Assembly: GCF_900114455.1 (NCBI RefSeq) | Contig: NZ_FOTC01000001.1 | Span: 1,451,058-1,515,057, forward strand | Length of the DNA: 64,000 nucleotides | Reading direction: 5' to 3' | From: Halogranum rubrum | GTDB lineage: Archaea; Halobacteriota; Halobacteria; Halobacteriales; Haloferacaceae | Shown here: positions 42,962 to 51,099 of the stretch, in pieces | Layout of the letters: each line of letters starts with the position of its first letter | How positions within the stretch are numbered: the first letter of the stretch is position 1 | Made by a program: the position numbers and the translations under genes | The notes under the pieces: generated by a model | What the model saw: the letters and a program-made list of their open reading frames with translations, nothing else | Databases searched by the model: none | What the model was told of the DNA's origin: nothing

Positions 42962-44305
42962 ATGTTGCGTGATATCGAACGGCGTGACTTCATGAAAGGA
43001 GTCGGAACTGCGGGTATTGTTGGCCTCGCTGGCTGTACGAGCGGCGGCGACGGTGGTGATGGCGGTGATGGCGGTGATGGCGGTGACGGCGGTGACGGCG
43101 GTGACGGTGGAAGCACCGGCACCGAAACCGGTGGCGGAGACGGCGGCAGCGGGTCGATGGACCGGACGATTCAGTACGGTGTCCTCCTCCCCCTGAGCGG
43201 TGACCTCGGCTCTGTCGGAACACCGATGCGTGACGCCGCAATCCTTCCCTCGAAACAGTTGGCAGACGCCGACCTCGGGGGGCTGACCGTCGAAGAGACC
43301 GTCGAGGACACCCAGACCTCGCCCTCCGCAGGTATCAGTGCGGCGAACAACCTCATCAACGCCGGTATTCCCGGTGTCTGTGGTCCCGCCTCCTCCGGTG
43401 TGAACATTCAGGTCTCACGGCAGGTGTTCATCCCGAACCAGGTGGTCGGCGTCTCGCCTTCCAGTACAGCACCCAGCGTCACGGATCTCGAAGACAACGG
43501 CTTCATCTTCCGGACGGCGCCATCTGACTCCCTACAGGGGCAGGTCGTCTCGCAGGTCGCGAACGACACCGTCGGCGCGTCGACGGCCGCGACGATGTAC
43601 GTCAACAACGACTACGGACAACTGCTCTCGCAGGCGTTCGTCAGTGCGTTCGAAGAGAGCGGCGGGACGATTCAAAACGAGGTCTCCTTCGAGAAACAGC
43701 AGTCGTCGTACACCTCGAAGCTCCAGTCGGCGCTCAGCAACAGCCCTGACGTCCTCGTCGTCATCGGCTACCCGGCGTCGGGTGTCCAACTGTTCAAAGA
43801 CTACTACGCCGACTACGACGACGGCACCGACATCCTCGTCACCGACGGGATGCAGGACGCCCAGATGCAGAAACAGGTCGGCAACCCGATGGAGAACGTG
43901 ATGGGAACGGCCCCGCAACCGTCCGGCCCGGCCGCCGACGCGTTCGCTTCGGCGTACAGAGAAGAGTACGACCGCGACCCTTCGGTCTTCAACGCTCACT
44001 CCTACGACGCCGCCGCGACGCTCATCCTCGCCAACGCGATGGCGGGCGAGAACAACGGTACTGCCGTCCGTGACGCGATACGAGAGGTTTCGAACCCCGA
44101 CGGAACCGAAGTCACCGTCGAGAACCTCGCAGAGGGTGTGACGATGGCCGCCAACGGCGAGGCCATCAACTACGCCGGTGCGTCCAGCGCCGTCGACTTC
44201 GACGACAACGGCGACATGAAGGCGGTCTCCTACTCCGTCTGGCAGTTCGCCCCCGACACCGAGACGGGAATCGAAGTCGTCGAGACCATCCAGTTCGAAG
44301 CGTAA
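42962..44305 (+). CDS. livJ: ABC transporter substrate-binding lipoprotein (branched-chain amino-acid type)
   Basis: 447 residues. Tat signal with RRDFMKGVGTAGIVGLAGC and a lipobox cysteine, then a Gly-Asp-Gly repeat spacer (see repeat entry) and a two-lobed periplasmic-binding fold of the LivJ/Leu-Ile-Val type: TIQYGVLLPLSGDLGSVGTP, GPASSGVNIQVSRQVF, DVLVVIGYPASGVQLF and PSVFNAHSYDAAATL. It faces, tail to tail, the permease/ATPase operon at 44566-48582, its likely partner. Ligand not certain: amino acids, urea or amides are all known for the group. Confidence 0.92.
   Translation: MLRDIERRDFMKGVGTAGIVGLAGCTSGGDGGDGGDGGDGGDGGDGGDGGSTGTETGGGDGGSGSMDRTIQYGVLLPLSGDLGSVGTPMRDAAILPSKQLADADLGGLTVEETVEDTQTSPSAGISAANNLINAGIPGVCGPASSGVNIQVSRQVFIPNQVVGVSPSSTAPSVTDLEDNGFIFRTAPSDSLQGQVVSQVANDTVGASTAATMYVNNDYGQLLSQAFVSAFEESGGTIQNEVSFEKQQSSYTSKLQSALSNSPDVLVVIGYPASGVQLFKDYYADYDDGTDILVTDGMQDAQMQKQVGNPMENVMGTAPQPSGPAADAFASAYREEYDRDPSVFNAHSYDAAATLILANAMAGENNGTAVRDAIREVSNPDGTEVTVENLAEGVTMAANGEAINYAGASSAVDFDDNGDMKAVSYSVWQFAPDTETGIEVVETIQFEA
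43045..43111 (+). repeat. GGTGAYGGC tandem repeat in the binding-protein gene
   Basis: Seven near-identical 9-nt units encode Gly-Asp-Gly, forming a flexible acidic linker after the lipobox. The repeat number is likely to vary by slippage in multiples of nine without breaking the frame. Confidence 0.75.
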
Positions 44306-44325
44306 CTCACCGACGACGACCCCGA

Positions 44326-44332
44326 TTTTTTT
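44326..44332 (+). terminator. T-run terminator after the binding-protein gene
   Basis: Seven thymines 20 nt after the stop at 44305, preceded by a GC-rich stretch. Archaeal polymerase stops at such runs without a hairpin. The same stretch could act as TATA-like element for the small gene at 44352. Confidence 0.5.
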
Positions 44333-44351
44333 GCAGCGCACTCCCCGACGA

Positions 44352-44492
44352 GTGGCTACGACCGAACTACAGAGCGAGGCGAGTCACACGAGTCGAGGGT
44401 TCGAGTATCATCTCCGCCAGGCGTATCACGCGGCCGAGCGCGACGAGGTCCACTATCACATTAGGAAAGCCGCGGCGTCGCTCGACCAGTAG
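44352..44492 (+). CDS. Very small hypothetical protein
   Basis: 46 residues from a GTG (MATTELQSEASHTSRGFEYH start). The histidine- and Arg-rich helix EYHLRQAYHAAERDEVHYHI has regular, amphipathic spacing, unlike a random frame. It lies tightly between the binding-protein terminator and the convergent liv operon. Too short for strong proof. Confidence 0.5.
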   Translation: MATTELQSEASHTSRGFEYHLRQAYHAAERDEVHYHIRKAAASLDQ

Positions 44493-44565
44493 GTAGTCGG
44501 CCAGTCGTGAGTACCGCAGAAACAAGGACGAAGGGTACGAACCGAATCTCGGTCTCGGAACCGAC

Positions 44566-45270
44566 CTATCCCCCGAGGAACCGCTGGCGGACTTCATCGT
44601 CACCGAGTAGTTCGTCGCCGCTACCGACGTAGCCGTTCTGCCCGTTGACGAGTACGTACCCGCGGTCACACCGACGCAACGCCTCTTTCGCGTTCTGTTC
44701 GACCATCAGGATAGCCGTGCCGCTGTCGTTGATGTCGTCGATGCGGTCGAACATGTCCTGGACGAGGTCAGGTGCCAGACCGGCAGACGGTTCGTCCAGC
44801 AAGAGGAGGTCCGGTTCGAGCATCAGTGCACGACCCATCGCGAGCATCTGTCGCTGCCCACCGCTCATCGTTCCCGCCTTCTGTTCTTGGCGCTCTTCGA
44901 GGATGGGGAAGCGGTCGAACACCGCTCTGAGTGCCGGTTCGGGCACCTCGTCGAGGATGTACGCACCCATCTCCAGATTCTCGCGGACGGTCAGCGACCC
45001 GAAGATGTTGTCGTTCTGTGGGACGTAGCCGACGCCGTAGTGGATAATCTCCTCTGGCGGGAGTCCGGTGATGTCGTCGCCGTCGAACGTGACCGTCCCG
45101 CCCATGTGGGAGGTCAACCCGAAGACGGACTTCATCGCCGTCGACTTGCCTGCCCCGTTGGGACCGACGATGGTGACGTACTCGCCATCCTCGACTTCCA
45201 AGTCGAGGTCCGTGAGAATCTGTAAGTCGCCGTAGCCAGCGTCGAGCGAACTCACGTTGAGGAGACTCAT
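44566..45270 (-). CDS. livF: ABC transporter ATP-binding protein, LivF type
   Basis: 234 residues. Walker A GPNGAGKSTAMK, Q-loop GVGYVPQNDNIF, signature MSGGQRQMLAMGRAL, Walker B LLLLDEPSAGLAP and H-loop (MVEQNA, where the usual H is replaced by Q-N as in LivF). Second ATPase of the liv-type importer. Last gene of a four-gene operon with ATGA overlaps. Confidence 0.95.
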   Translation of the reverse strand: MSLLNVSSLDAGYGDLQILTDLDLEVEDGEYVTIVGPNGAGKSTAMKSVFGLTSHMGGTVTFDGDDITGLPPEEIIHYGVGYVPQNDNIFGSLTVRENLEMGAYILDEVPEPALRAVFDRFPILEERQEQKAGTMSGGQRQMLAMGRALMLEPDLLLLDEPSAGLAPDLVQDMFDRIDDINDSGTAILMVEQNAKEALRRCDRGYVLVNGQNGYVGSGDELLGDDEVRQRFLGG

Positions 45271-46142
45271 TCGACCTCACCTCCGAGGTAGGCCTCGATG
45301 ACGCGTTCGTCGGATTTGATCGCCTCCGGTGGCCCTTCGGCGAGCAACTTCCCTTGATGCAGGACGAGCACGCGCGAACAGTTCTCCATGATGAGGTCGA
45401 TGTCGTGTTCGACCAAGAGGAACGTGTAGCCCTGTTCGCGGAGTTCGCGGATGTGTTCCAGTAGTTTCTCTTCGAGCGACGGGTTGACCCCGGCGAACGG
45501 TTCGTCGAGGAGCAGGATGTCCGGGTCGGTCATGAGCGCCCGAGCCATCTCCAGCAGTTTTCGCTGGCCGCCCGAGAGGTTCCCCGCGTACTCGTCGGCG
45601 AGGTGGTCGATGTCGAAGAAGTCGAGCATCTCCCACGCCCGTTCGAGGACGTCCTGTTCGTCTTCCATCACCTGTGCGCGAGTGCCGGGGACGACAGAGC
45701 GCCACAGCGCTTCGCCACGCTGGTGTTTCGGAGCGAGCATCATGTTCTCCAAGACGGTCATATCCGACAGCTCACGGGCGATTTGGAACGTCCGAACCAT
45801 GCCACGGTCGGCAATCTTGTACGGTCGCATCCCCGTGATGTCCTGTCCGTAGAGTTCGACGGTCCCGCTGTCGGGGCTCAGAAAGCCCGTGATGAGGTTG
45901 AACGTCGTCGACTTCCCCGCGCCGTTCGGGCCGATGAGACCGGTTATCTTGCCCTCCTCGATTTCGAAGGAGGTGTCGTCGACGGCGGTGATGCCGCCGA
46001 ACGTCTTCCGTAGGTTTTGCACCTTGAGCGGTGGCGTCGTTTCCTCGTTTGTCACCGTTCCGTCCGGCGTCCCCGTCTCGTCGGCGTCGACGGTGTCGGC
46101 GTCGCGGGACGTCGCCGAGGCGGTGTCGGCGGTGTCGCTCAC
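45267..46142 (-). CDS. livG: ABC transporter ATP-binding protein, LivG type
   Basis: 291 residues. An acidic leader of ~35 residues (MSDTADTASATSRDADTVDA) precedes the ATPase, longer than bacterial LivG and typical of halophiles. Walker A GPNGAGKSTTFNLITGF, signature LSGGQRKLLEMARAL, Walker B ILLLDEPFAGVNP and H-loop LVEHDIDLIM are complete, as is the LivG-specific MVRTFQIARELSDMTVLENM. Overlaps livF and livM. Confidence 0.95.
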   Translation of the reverse strand: MSDTADTASATSRDADTVDADETGTPDGTVTNEETTPPLKVQNLRKTFGGITAVDDTSFEIEEGKITGLIGPNGAGKSTTFNLITGFLSPDSGTVELYGQDITGMRPYKIADRGMVRTFQIARELSDMTVLENMMLAPKHQRGEALWRSVVPGTRAQVMEDEQDVLERAWEMLDFFDIDHLADEYAGNLSGGQRKLLEMARALMTDPDILLLDEPFAGVNPSLEEKLLEHIRELREQGYTFLLVEHDIDLIMENCSRVLVLHQGKLLAEGPPEAIKSDERVIEAYLGGEVE

Positions 46143-47479
46143 TGCTCTTCACCTCCGTCGGTGACGGCCGAGTCACGCGTCGGTCGGCCGAGTGGGATAC
46201 TCGACGCCGTCTCCTTTCGGTGGCCGAGTAAGCCCTCGGGGCGGTTCTGCATCAGCCAGATGAGCACGAGACCCACGAGAATGAGTCGAAGCGAGGCGAT
46301 GTTGTTCAGCGCGTAGGCGAAGAACGTCGCGACTTCGAGGTCGAACAGCGCGCCGACGGCACCGGCGAACGTCGACGGCGAACTCCCGAGTTCGAGCGTC
46401 TGACTCGCGACGTTCGCGACGTAGCGTGGCCCTTCGAACAGGACGGCGGCGAACAGCGCCGCGCCGACGACACTCCCCGTGTTCGAGCCTGCACCGCCGA
46501 TGATGAGCGCAATCCAGATGAAGAACGTCACCTGCGGCAGGAACGTGTTGGGGTTGACGAAGCCGAGACTTCCCTGCCAGAGAATACCGGCGAGCCCCAT
46601 CAGCGCACAGCCAACCATGAACGACTTGATCTTGAACAGGTTCGTGTTCTTGCCGAGTGCGCGAGCGACGTCCTCGTCTTCGCGGATGGCTTTCAGCACG
46701 CGACCGAACGGCGAGTTCCCGATGCGGGCGAGTAGCCAGTAGAACGCGACGACGAAGACGAGCAAGACGATGGCGTACAGCCAGTTGTTGACGACGCTCG
46801 GTTGGACGCCCGCGTTCTGTGCGACACTCGTGATACCGCCGATGACCGACCCGATGCCGGGGATGGCGTTCAGCGTCTCCAAGATGACTGTATCGGGGTC
46901 GTTTTGGATACCGATGCCGCCACCGCCACCGGTTCCGAGTTCCGTGCCGGCGATGGTGAACGACTGGAGCGTCGAGGAGAGATACGAGATACGGATGATC
47001 TCCGAGAACGCGATGGTGACGATAGCGAGGTAGTCGGCCCGCAGTCGGAGCGCCGGAAGCGCGGCGATGAGACCGATGAACGCCGCGGCGGCCATCCCCG
47101 CGAGGATGCCCACCCAGAGGGGCAGGCCGAGACCCGGGACGCGCGCGTCGGGCGCGGCCGAGACCATCATCATCGTGTACGTCCCGACGGCCATGAAGCC
47201 GGCGACGCCGATGTTGAACAGCCCCGTGTACCCCCAGTGGAGGTTGAGCGCCAACACGGCCAGCGCGTAGACGGCCGTCAAGAAGGTGAGTCGGGCGAGC
47301 GCGTTGACCTGGCCGTTGATACCGTAGCCGAGGACCGTCCCGATGGCGATGAAGACGACGTAGACGGCGAGCAAGAGACCGACGACGAGCGCCGCGTCAC
47401 TACCCACGATTCGTTGTATCGGGGTTCCCGTCTCTGACTCGTCGCCGAGGAACCGGTCGAGATACTCGCGGACGCTCAT
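46139..47479 (-). CDS. livM: ABC transporter permease, LivM type
   Basis: 446 residues with about ten membrane helices. The family features YTGLFNIGVAGFMAVGTYTM, LRLRADYLAIVTIAFSEIIR and the coupling (EAA-like) segment NSPFGRVLKAIREDEDVARALGK are clear. An insertion of ~60 residues with GTGGGGGIGIQNDP lies in an outer loop. Pairs with LivH to form the channel. Confidence 0.94.
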   Translation of the reverse strand: MSVREYLDRFLGDESETGTPIQRIVGSDAALVVGLLLAVYVVFIAIGTVLGYGINGQVNALARLTFLTAVYALAVLALNLHWGYTGLFNIGVAGFMAVGTYTMMMVSAAPDARVPGLGLPLWVGILAGMAAAAFIGLIAALPALRLRADYLAIVTIAFSEIIRISYLSSTLQSFTIAGTELGTGGGGGIGIQNDPDTVILETLNAIPGIGSVIGGITSVAQNAGVQPSVVNNWLYAIVLLVFVVAFYWLLARIGNSPFGRVLKAIREDEDVARALGKNTNLFKIKSFMVGCALMGLAGILWQGSLGFVNPNTFLPQVTFFIWIALIIGGAGSNTGSVVGAALFAAVLFEGPRYVANVASQTLELGSSPSTFAGAVGALFDLEVATFFAYALNNIASLRLILVGLVLIWLMQNRPEGLLGHRKETASSIPLGRPTRDSAVTDGGEEQ

Positions 47480-48582
47480 GCGGTCGTCCTCCCGGCGAAC
47501 AACCCGTTTGGCTTGAACAGGAGGATGAGAATCATCAGGCCGAACGCGGCCGCCTGCGTGAACTCACTGGGAAGCCAGACGAGCGACACCGTGTCGGCGA
47601 GACCGATGACGAGACCACCCAGAATCGCGCCGTAAATCGACCCGATACCGCCGAGGATGACGGCGGCGAAGATGAGAAGCAGGAGAATCCAGCCACGGTT
47701 GTAGGCGATGGTTCCCGATTCGAGGATGAGTAAGTAGCCGGCGACGCCGGCGAGACCGGCACCGATGACCCACGTCCAGCGGATGACCTGCTCGGTTGGA
47801 ATCCCCGTCACGCGTGCGAGGTCTTTGTTGTCGGACATCGCTCGCATCGCCTTCCCCAGTTTCGTTCGCTGGAGCAGGAGATGCACACCGACCATCAGCG
47901 CGATAGCGCAGACGACGAGCGTCAGTTCGTGGTATCCGAAACTGTACTGGACGCCTGCGAGCGTCCCTTTGACCGCCGGTGGTGTCTCTGCGACCGAACG
48001 TGGGGCCGAACCGAAGACGAACACGAGCAGGTAGCGCAGGATGAACGCGACACCGATACTGGCGATGAGCAGTGCGATGCCGTCTTGGTTTCGCATCGGC
48101 TTGTAGACGAGTCGGTCGACGACCAAAGAGAGTGCGATGGCACCGGCCCCGGCGACGACGATACCGATGACGATGGCCAGCGGTGCACCGACGACGCTCG
48201 TCTGTAGTTGTGACGAGTAGACGTCTCCACCCGCACCGAGTACGATGAGACTCCCGATATCGGCGACGCCGAGTCCAGCAACGACCCACGTCGCTGCCCA
48301 GCCAGCGAACGCACCGCTAGAGATGTAGTCCCCGTGTGCGAAGTTCGCGAAGTTTAGAATGCTGTACGTCATCGAGAGGCCGACGCCGGCGAGACCGATG
48401 ACCAGACCGTTGACGATGCCACGCCAGACGAGAACGAAGAGTGTCGACGCCGTGACCTGTCCAGTCATCAGTTTGTTCCCGAGGTCGAACAGCACGACCA
48501 GGCCGACGATGAGCCCTAGAAGTACCATCGGCCGCTCGGTTATGAACTGCCGACCACGAGAGGTATTATCTGCTATCCCCAT
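47476..48582 (-). CDS. livH: ABC transporter permease, LivH type
   Basis: 368 residues, first gene of the operon. Helical throughout; LivH signatures are GLSMTYSILNFANFAHGDYI, the coupling segment TKLGKAMRAMSDNKDLARVTG, and GGIGSIYGAILGGLVIGL near the end. An extra outer loop (AGGDVYSSQLQTSVVG) sits after helix 3. Its promoter region holds a TATA-like TTTTATG (48621-48627) and a CACAC-N4-GTGTG palindrome at the start site. Confidence 0.94.
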   Translation of the reverse strand: MGIADNTSRGRQFITERPMVLLGLIVGLVVLFDLGNKLMTGQVTASTLFVLVWRGIVNGLVIGLAGVGLSMTYSILNFANFAHGDYISSGAFAGWAATWVVAGLGVADIGSLIVLGAGGDVYSSQLQTSVVGAPLAIVIGIVVAGAGAIALSLVVDRLVYKPMRNQDGIALLIASIGVAFILRYLLVFVFGSAPRSVAETPPAVKGTLAGVQYSFGYHELTLVVCAIALMVGVHLLLQRTKLGKAMRAMSDNKDLARVTGIPTEQVIRWTWVIGAGLAGVAGYLLILESGTIAYNRGWILLLLIFAAVILGGIGSIYGAILGGLVIGLADTVSLVWLPSEFTQAAAFGLMILILLFKPNGLFAGRTTA

Positions 48583-48593
48583 TGTTAATCAAC

Positions 48594-48607
48594 CACACGT
48601 TAGTGTG
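48594..48607 (-). promoter_or_regulatory. Palindrome at the livH transcription start (candidate operator)
   Basis: CACACGTTAGTGTG: 5-bp arms around GTTA. It lies 12-25 nt before the livH ATG and about 20 nt downstream of the TATA-like TTTTATG, so it would overlap the transcription start. A repressor bound here would block the operon. Confidence 0.4.
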
Positions 48608-48736
48608 AGACAGACACCCACATAAAAGGATTCCTACTATCCATGAGGGTAATTGGGAAGCTGTCCATCGGTATCCAGACGTGTGCGGTATCGTGCACGT
48701 CTGCTGTATCGGCGTCGTGAAGAAACTGCTTAATCG

Positions 48737-49270
48737 TTGGAGAGAGGAGTAGCCGTCATCGCACGTACGGACATCTCGGTAGAGATAGAGTCGCCGACGG
48801 TCGCCGACGTGGAGACGCTCACTGACCTCTGGGTCGACCTCGCCGCCGGACAGCGCGACTACGGGTCACATCTCTACGCCACGACGAACCGTGAAATCGC
48901 CCGCGACTCCGTCGCTCACCACGTCGCCACCGAAGGACTGCTCGTCGCTCGGGTAGACGAACCAGCGGAGACGATTGCTGGGTTCGTCATGTTCGCACCC
49001 GAAGGTGGACACTACGACCAAGACGTCTCACGTGGGGTCATCGAGAATCTCTACGTCGCTCCCGACTACCGAAACGAGGGTATCGGTGCAGCGTTACTCG
49101 CGGCGGCGGAGTCCCGCCTCGTCGCGGCCGGTCTCGACGCCGTCACACTGGACGCGATGGCCACGAACGAGGCTGCAAGACGCTTCTATCGGCGACACGG
49201 GTACGAACCCCACCGCGTGGAACTGGAGAAGCGTGTCGAAAACGATAATAAGACGAGGCAAGACGATTGA
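48737..49270 (+). CDS. GNAT-family N-acetyltransferase
   Basis: 177 residues from a TTG at 48737; there is no in-frame ATG or GTG before the fold begins, so the true start is uncertain. GNAT core: VEIESPTVADVETLTDLWVD start, SRGVIENLYVAPDYRNEGIG then ALLAAAESRLVAAGL (acetyl-CoA loop and helix), and TLDAMATNEAARRFYRRHGY. RimI-like single-domain enzyme; substrate unknown. Confidence 0.82.
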   Translation: MERGVAVIARTDISVEIESPTVADVETLTDLWVDLAAGQRDYGSHLYATTNREIARDSVAHHVATEGLLVARVDEPAETIAGFVMFAPEGGHYDQDVSRGVIENLYVAPDYRNEGIGAALLAAAESRLVAAGLDAVTLDAMATNEAARRFYRRHGYEPHRVELEKRVENDNKTRQDD

Positions 49271-49313
49271 CCCGGAGACGATGTGTCGGCGACGACGTGC
49301 TGTCGGTCTGTGT

Positions 49314-49387
49314 GCCAGGAGAGCATGGGGGGTTCATGCACTCGACTTGTAATCGAGACTTCGTGGGTTCAAATCCCACTCCTGGCT
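49314..49387 (+). tRNA. tRNA-Thr(TGT)
   Basis: 74 nt. Acceptor GCCAGGA/TCCTGGC, discriminator T. Anticodon stem CTCGA/TCGAG around CTTGTAA gives anticodon TGT. T-arm GTGGGTTCAAATCCCAC is normal. No CCA encoded, no intron. Confidence 0.94.
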
Positions 49388-49430
49388 TCTCGTGTCTGAA
49401 CGTCAGTGAAGACCAACACGCGGTACGTGA

Positions 49431-49613
49431 CTACTTCTGCGCCGTCGGTTCCCGGGGGAGCTGTCTCTGTCGCTGATAGCTCCACGCAGTCAGAACGACG
49501 AACGCACCGACCACCCCGAGTGCGAGCGGAAGGAAGTCACCGAACGGGTCGCCCGGGAGCATCACGTCGAGGATGGCGTCGGCGACGTATCCGACGACGA
49601 AGATGGCGAGCAA
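49431..49613 (-). CDS. Small membrane protein, hypothetical (start uncertain)
   Basis: At least 60 residues from a TTG; the open frame runs back a further ~14 codons (ARLLLDSLVGL) with no ATG or GTG. Two hydrophobic helices (AIFVVGYVADAILDVML; LALGVVGAFVVLTAW) and a basic tail (YQRQRQLPREPTAQK). The helix-Asp pattern looks like a real protein. Either an unusual start is used or the 5' end is lost. Confidence 0.42.
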   Translation of the reverse strand: MLAIFVVGYVADAILDVMLPGDPFGDFLPLALGVVGAFVVLTAWSYQRQRQLPREPTAQK

Positions 49614-49747
49614 TCCGACGAGTGAATCGAGCAGGAGACGGGCGAGGGTTTTGGGAACCGACTAGTGAGATGCGCGTAGCCTGGGGATACTGTTCGTCCG
49701 CCAACGAGTTCTGCGAGTCGCTGGAAAGCTTCGGTCGGCTGGACGCT

Positions 49748-49999
49748 CTACCGAGAACTCCCACAGATGCGGACCGCACGCCACGCGTTGGCCCGCGACC
49801 CCACGGATTCGAGTTCGAGTGGAATCGACGACCCGGTCGGCAGTTGGTGGAGCGTCGCCTGCAGTTCCGCGGAGGCGTACTCGACGACGTGGCGAGTTGC
49901 GTAGGTATCGTGTACCTCGACGGTCATCGCGCCGTGGTCGTTCATCGTGCGAGTGATACGGACTGTCGCGGCGTCGCCTCGTGTCTGGAGGGTTGGCAT
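49748..49999 (-). CDS. Small conserved haloarchaeal protein
   Basis: 83 residues from the ATG at 49999; CTTAAGAAC lies about 25 nt upstream (leaderless). Beta-rich: TRGDAATVRITRTMNDHGAM, TVEVHDTYATRHVVEYASA, then a helix ELQATLHQLPTGSSI and SRANAWRAVRI. I have seen similar short proteins in haloarchaea but cannot name a family or function. Confidence 0.6.
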   Translation of the reverse strand: MPTLQTRGDAATVRITRTMNDHGAMTVEVHDTYATRHVVEYASAELQATLHQLPTGSSIPLELESVGSRANAWRAVRICGSSR

Positions 50000-50151
50000 A
50001 CCATGTCTACGAGCTACAAGTTCTTAAGTTGCGATATTTCTCGGCCGGAAGCATGCGGTCCACTCGGGAGTGCTCCCGAGAGCACCCACGTGGAGACGGG
50101 CATGATAACCCAGGCCCACAATTCATGTAAGTCGGTAGAGACGAACCAGAT

Positions 50152-50289
50152 ATGTCCTCTTCCGACGAGACGGTCGACGAAGAAGAGCGAATCCGCCAGT
50201 TCCTCTCTCAGCCACGGTCGAGACGTCACCCGGATATGTTGCTCCCGGACCAGAATCAACCCGAACAAGGCGACGTCGACGACGAGTAA
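50152..50289 (+). CDS. Very small acidic protein
   Basis: 45 residues, MSSSDETVDEEERIRQFLSQ at the start and an acidic tail. Composition is haloarchaeal and the frame is closed at both ends. The middle SQPRSRRHPDMLLPDQNQ could be an interaction motif. No TATA box is obvious; the codon use supports a gene but length does not allow certainty. Confidence 0.5.
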   Translation: MSSSDETVDEEERIRQFLSQPRSRRHPDMLLPDQNQPEQGDVDDE

Positions 50290-50337
50290 TCTGTCTCCGC
50301 CGACGACTGTTTATTCGAGCATCACCAAGTAAGGAGT

Positions 50338-50424
50338 ATGCATGCCTCCGATACGTTCTTCCTCGGAATCGTACTCCTCATCTTCGCGCTCATCTTGATC
50401 GGTGTCGTCTTGAGCGTGTTTTAG
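50338..50424 (+). CDS. Tiny single-span membrane peptide
   Basis: 28 residues: MHASDTFFLGIVLLIFALIL and then IGVVLSVF, one perfect membrane helix. TTTATTC (50310-50316) lies ~25 nt upstream and AAGGA just before the ATG. Similar one-helix peptides occur in many microbes, often as parts of membrane complexes. Function unknown. Confidence 0.5.
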   Translation: MHASDTFFLGIVLLIFALILIGVVLSVF

Positions 50425-50442
50425 CTGCCCTGAGCGAACGCT

Positions 50443-50673
50443 CTATCTCGACCGAATCTCGTAGTGCTCTGCGTCGTGAGTAACGAACGACCGGTCGACG
50501 AGCGTTCGGAGGATGCTGTAGAGCGAGAGTTTCTTCATGTCGAGGGCAGTTTCGAGTTCGGCGAGCGTCGTCGCGCCGTGTGTCGCGAGGTAGAGATAGA
50601 CGAGTTTCGCTCGGGGGGACTGTACCGCTCGTGGGACCGTCGTCGACTGTGCCGATTGCGTCGTCTGCTGCAT
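50443..50673 (-). CDS. Small winged-helix transcriptional regulator
   Basis: 76 residues. After a polar N-terminus the chain is one winged helix: KLVYLYLATHGATTLAELET, the recognition-helix region KLSLYSILRTLVDRSFV and the wing THDAEHYEIRSR. It resembles the TrmB/MarR-like one-domain regulators that are abundant in haloarchaea. Target unknown; it is near several tiny genes that could be its targets. Confidence 0.78.
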   Translation of the reverse strand: MQQTTQSAQSTTVPRAVQSPRAKLVYLYLATHGATTLAELETALDMKKLSLYSILRTLVDRSFVTHDAEHYEIRSR

Positions 50674-50847
50674 CGTTGCTACTGACTGTGAGTTCGACGA
50701 TAGTAAAACCCCTCTTCAACGATTGTCGAATATTCGGCGAGGTGAAGACGGACAAAGCAGGCGAATACGTCGATTCGGCCGGAGATAACTGGGTGAACCC
50801 TACCCGCGACGCTCGACGTTTCGACTGTCGTCGACAACGAAGTGAGA

Positions 50848-50942
50848 CGGAAGGGGCGGGAGTCGAACCACGCGAAGCCAATAATCCACCGCGACGGGCA
50901 AGTGCCCTCAACGGTGATGCTCTACCACTGAGCCACCCTTCC
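50848..50942 (-). tRNA. Odd tRNA-like gene, 95 nt, identity uncertain
   Basis: Acceptor GGAAGGG/CCCTTCC is perfect; the D-arm GCTC-AGTGGTA-GAGC and an A-box-like TGGCTCAGTGG are normal. The T-arm has the loop TTCGACT and CCCGC on its 3' side, but its 5' side reads GCGTGG, so one T must bulge out. The only anticodon stem found (CACCG/CGGTG) encloses a 20-nt loop with an inner GGGC/GCCC hairpin. That could be a very short intron, or a damaged or foreign tRNA. If spliced to a 7-nt loop TTGAGGG it would read GAG (Leu); if the stem is TCACC/GGTGG, TGA. Confidence 0.6.
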
Positions 50943-51099
50943 GTCACACGGTAGGCGGGGTGGATACAAATACCTTCGTCACCGGACGGCGGCGACGTAC
51001 GTGGCAAGTGAGTCGAGCGCGTCGAGCAGACACGGTGCTCTCTGTCTCGACCAGTATCGGACTGCTGGCTCCGTAAACTCCGCAAAAAGCGCCCGAGCG

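Noticed and set aside
43045-43111. Possible CRISPR-like repeat
   Set aside because: The units are contiguous 9-mers in frame inside a lipoprotein gene, with no spacers.
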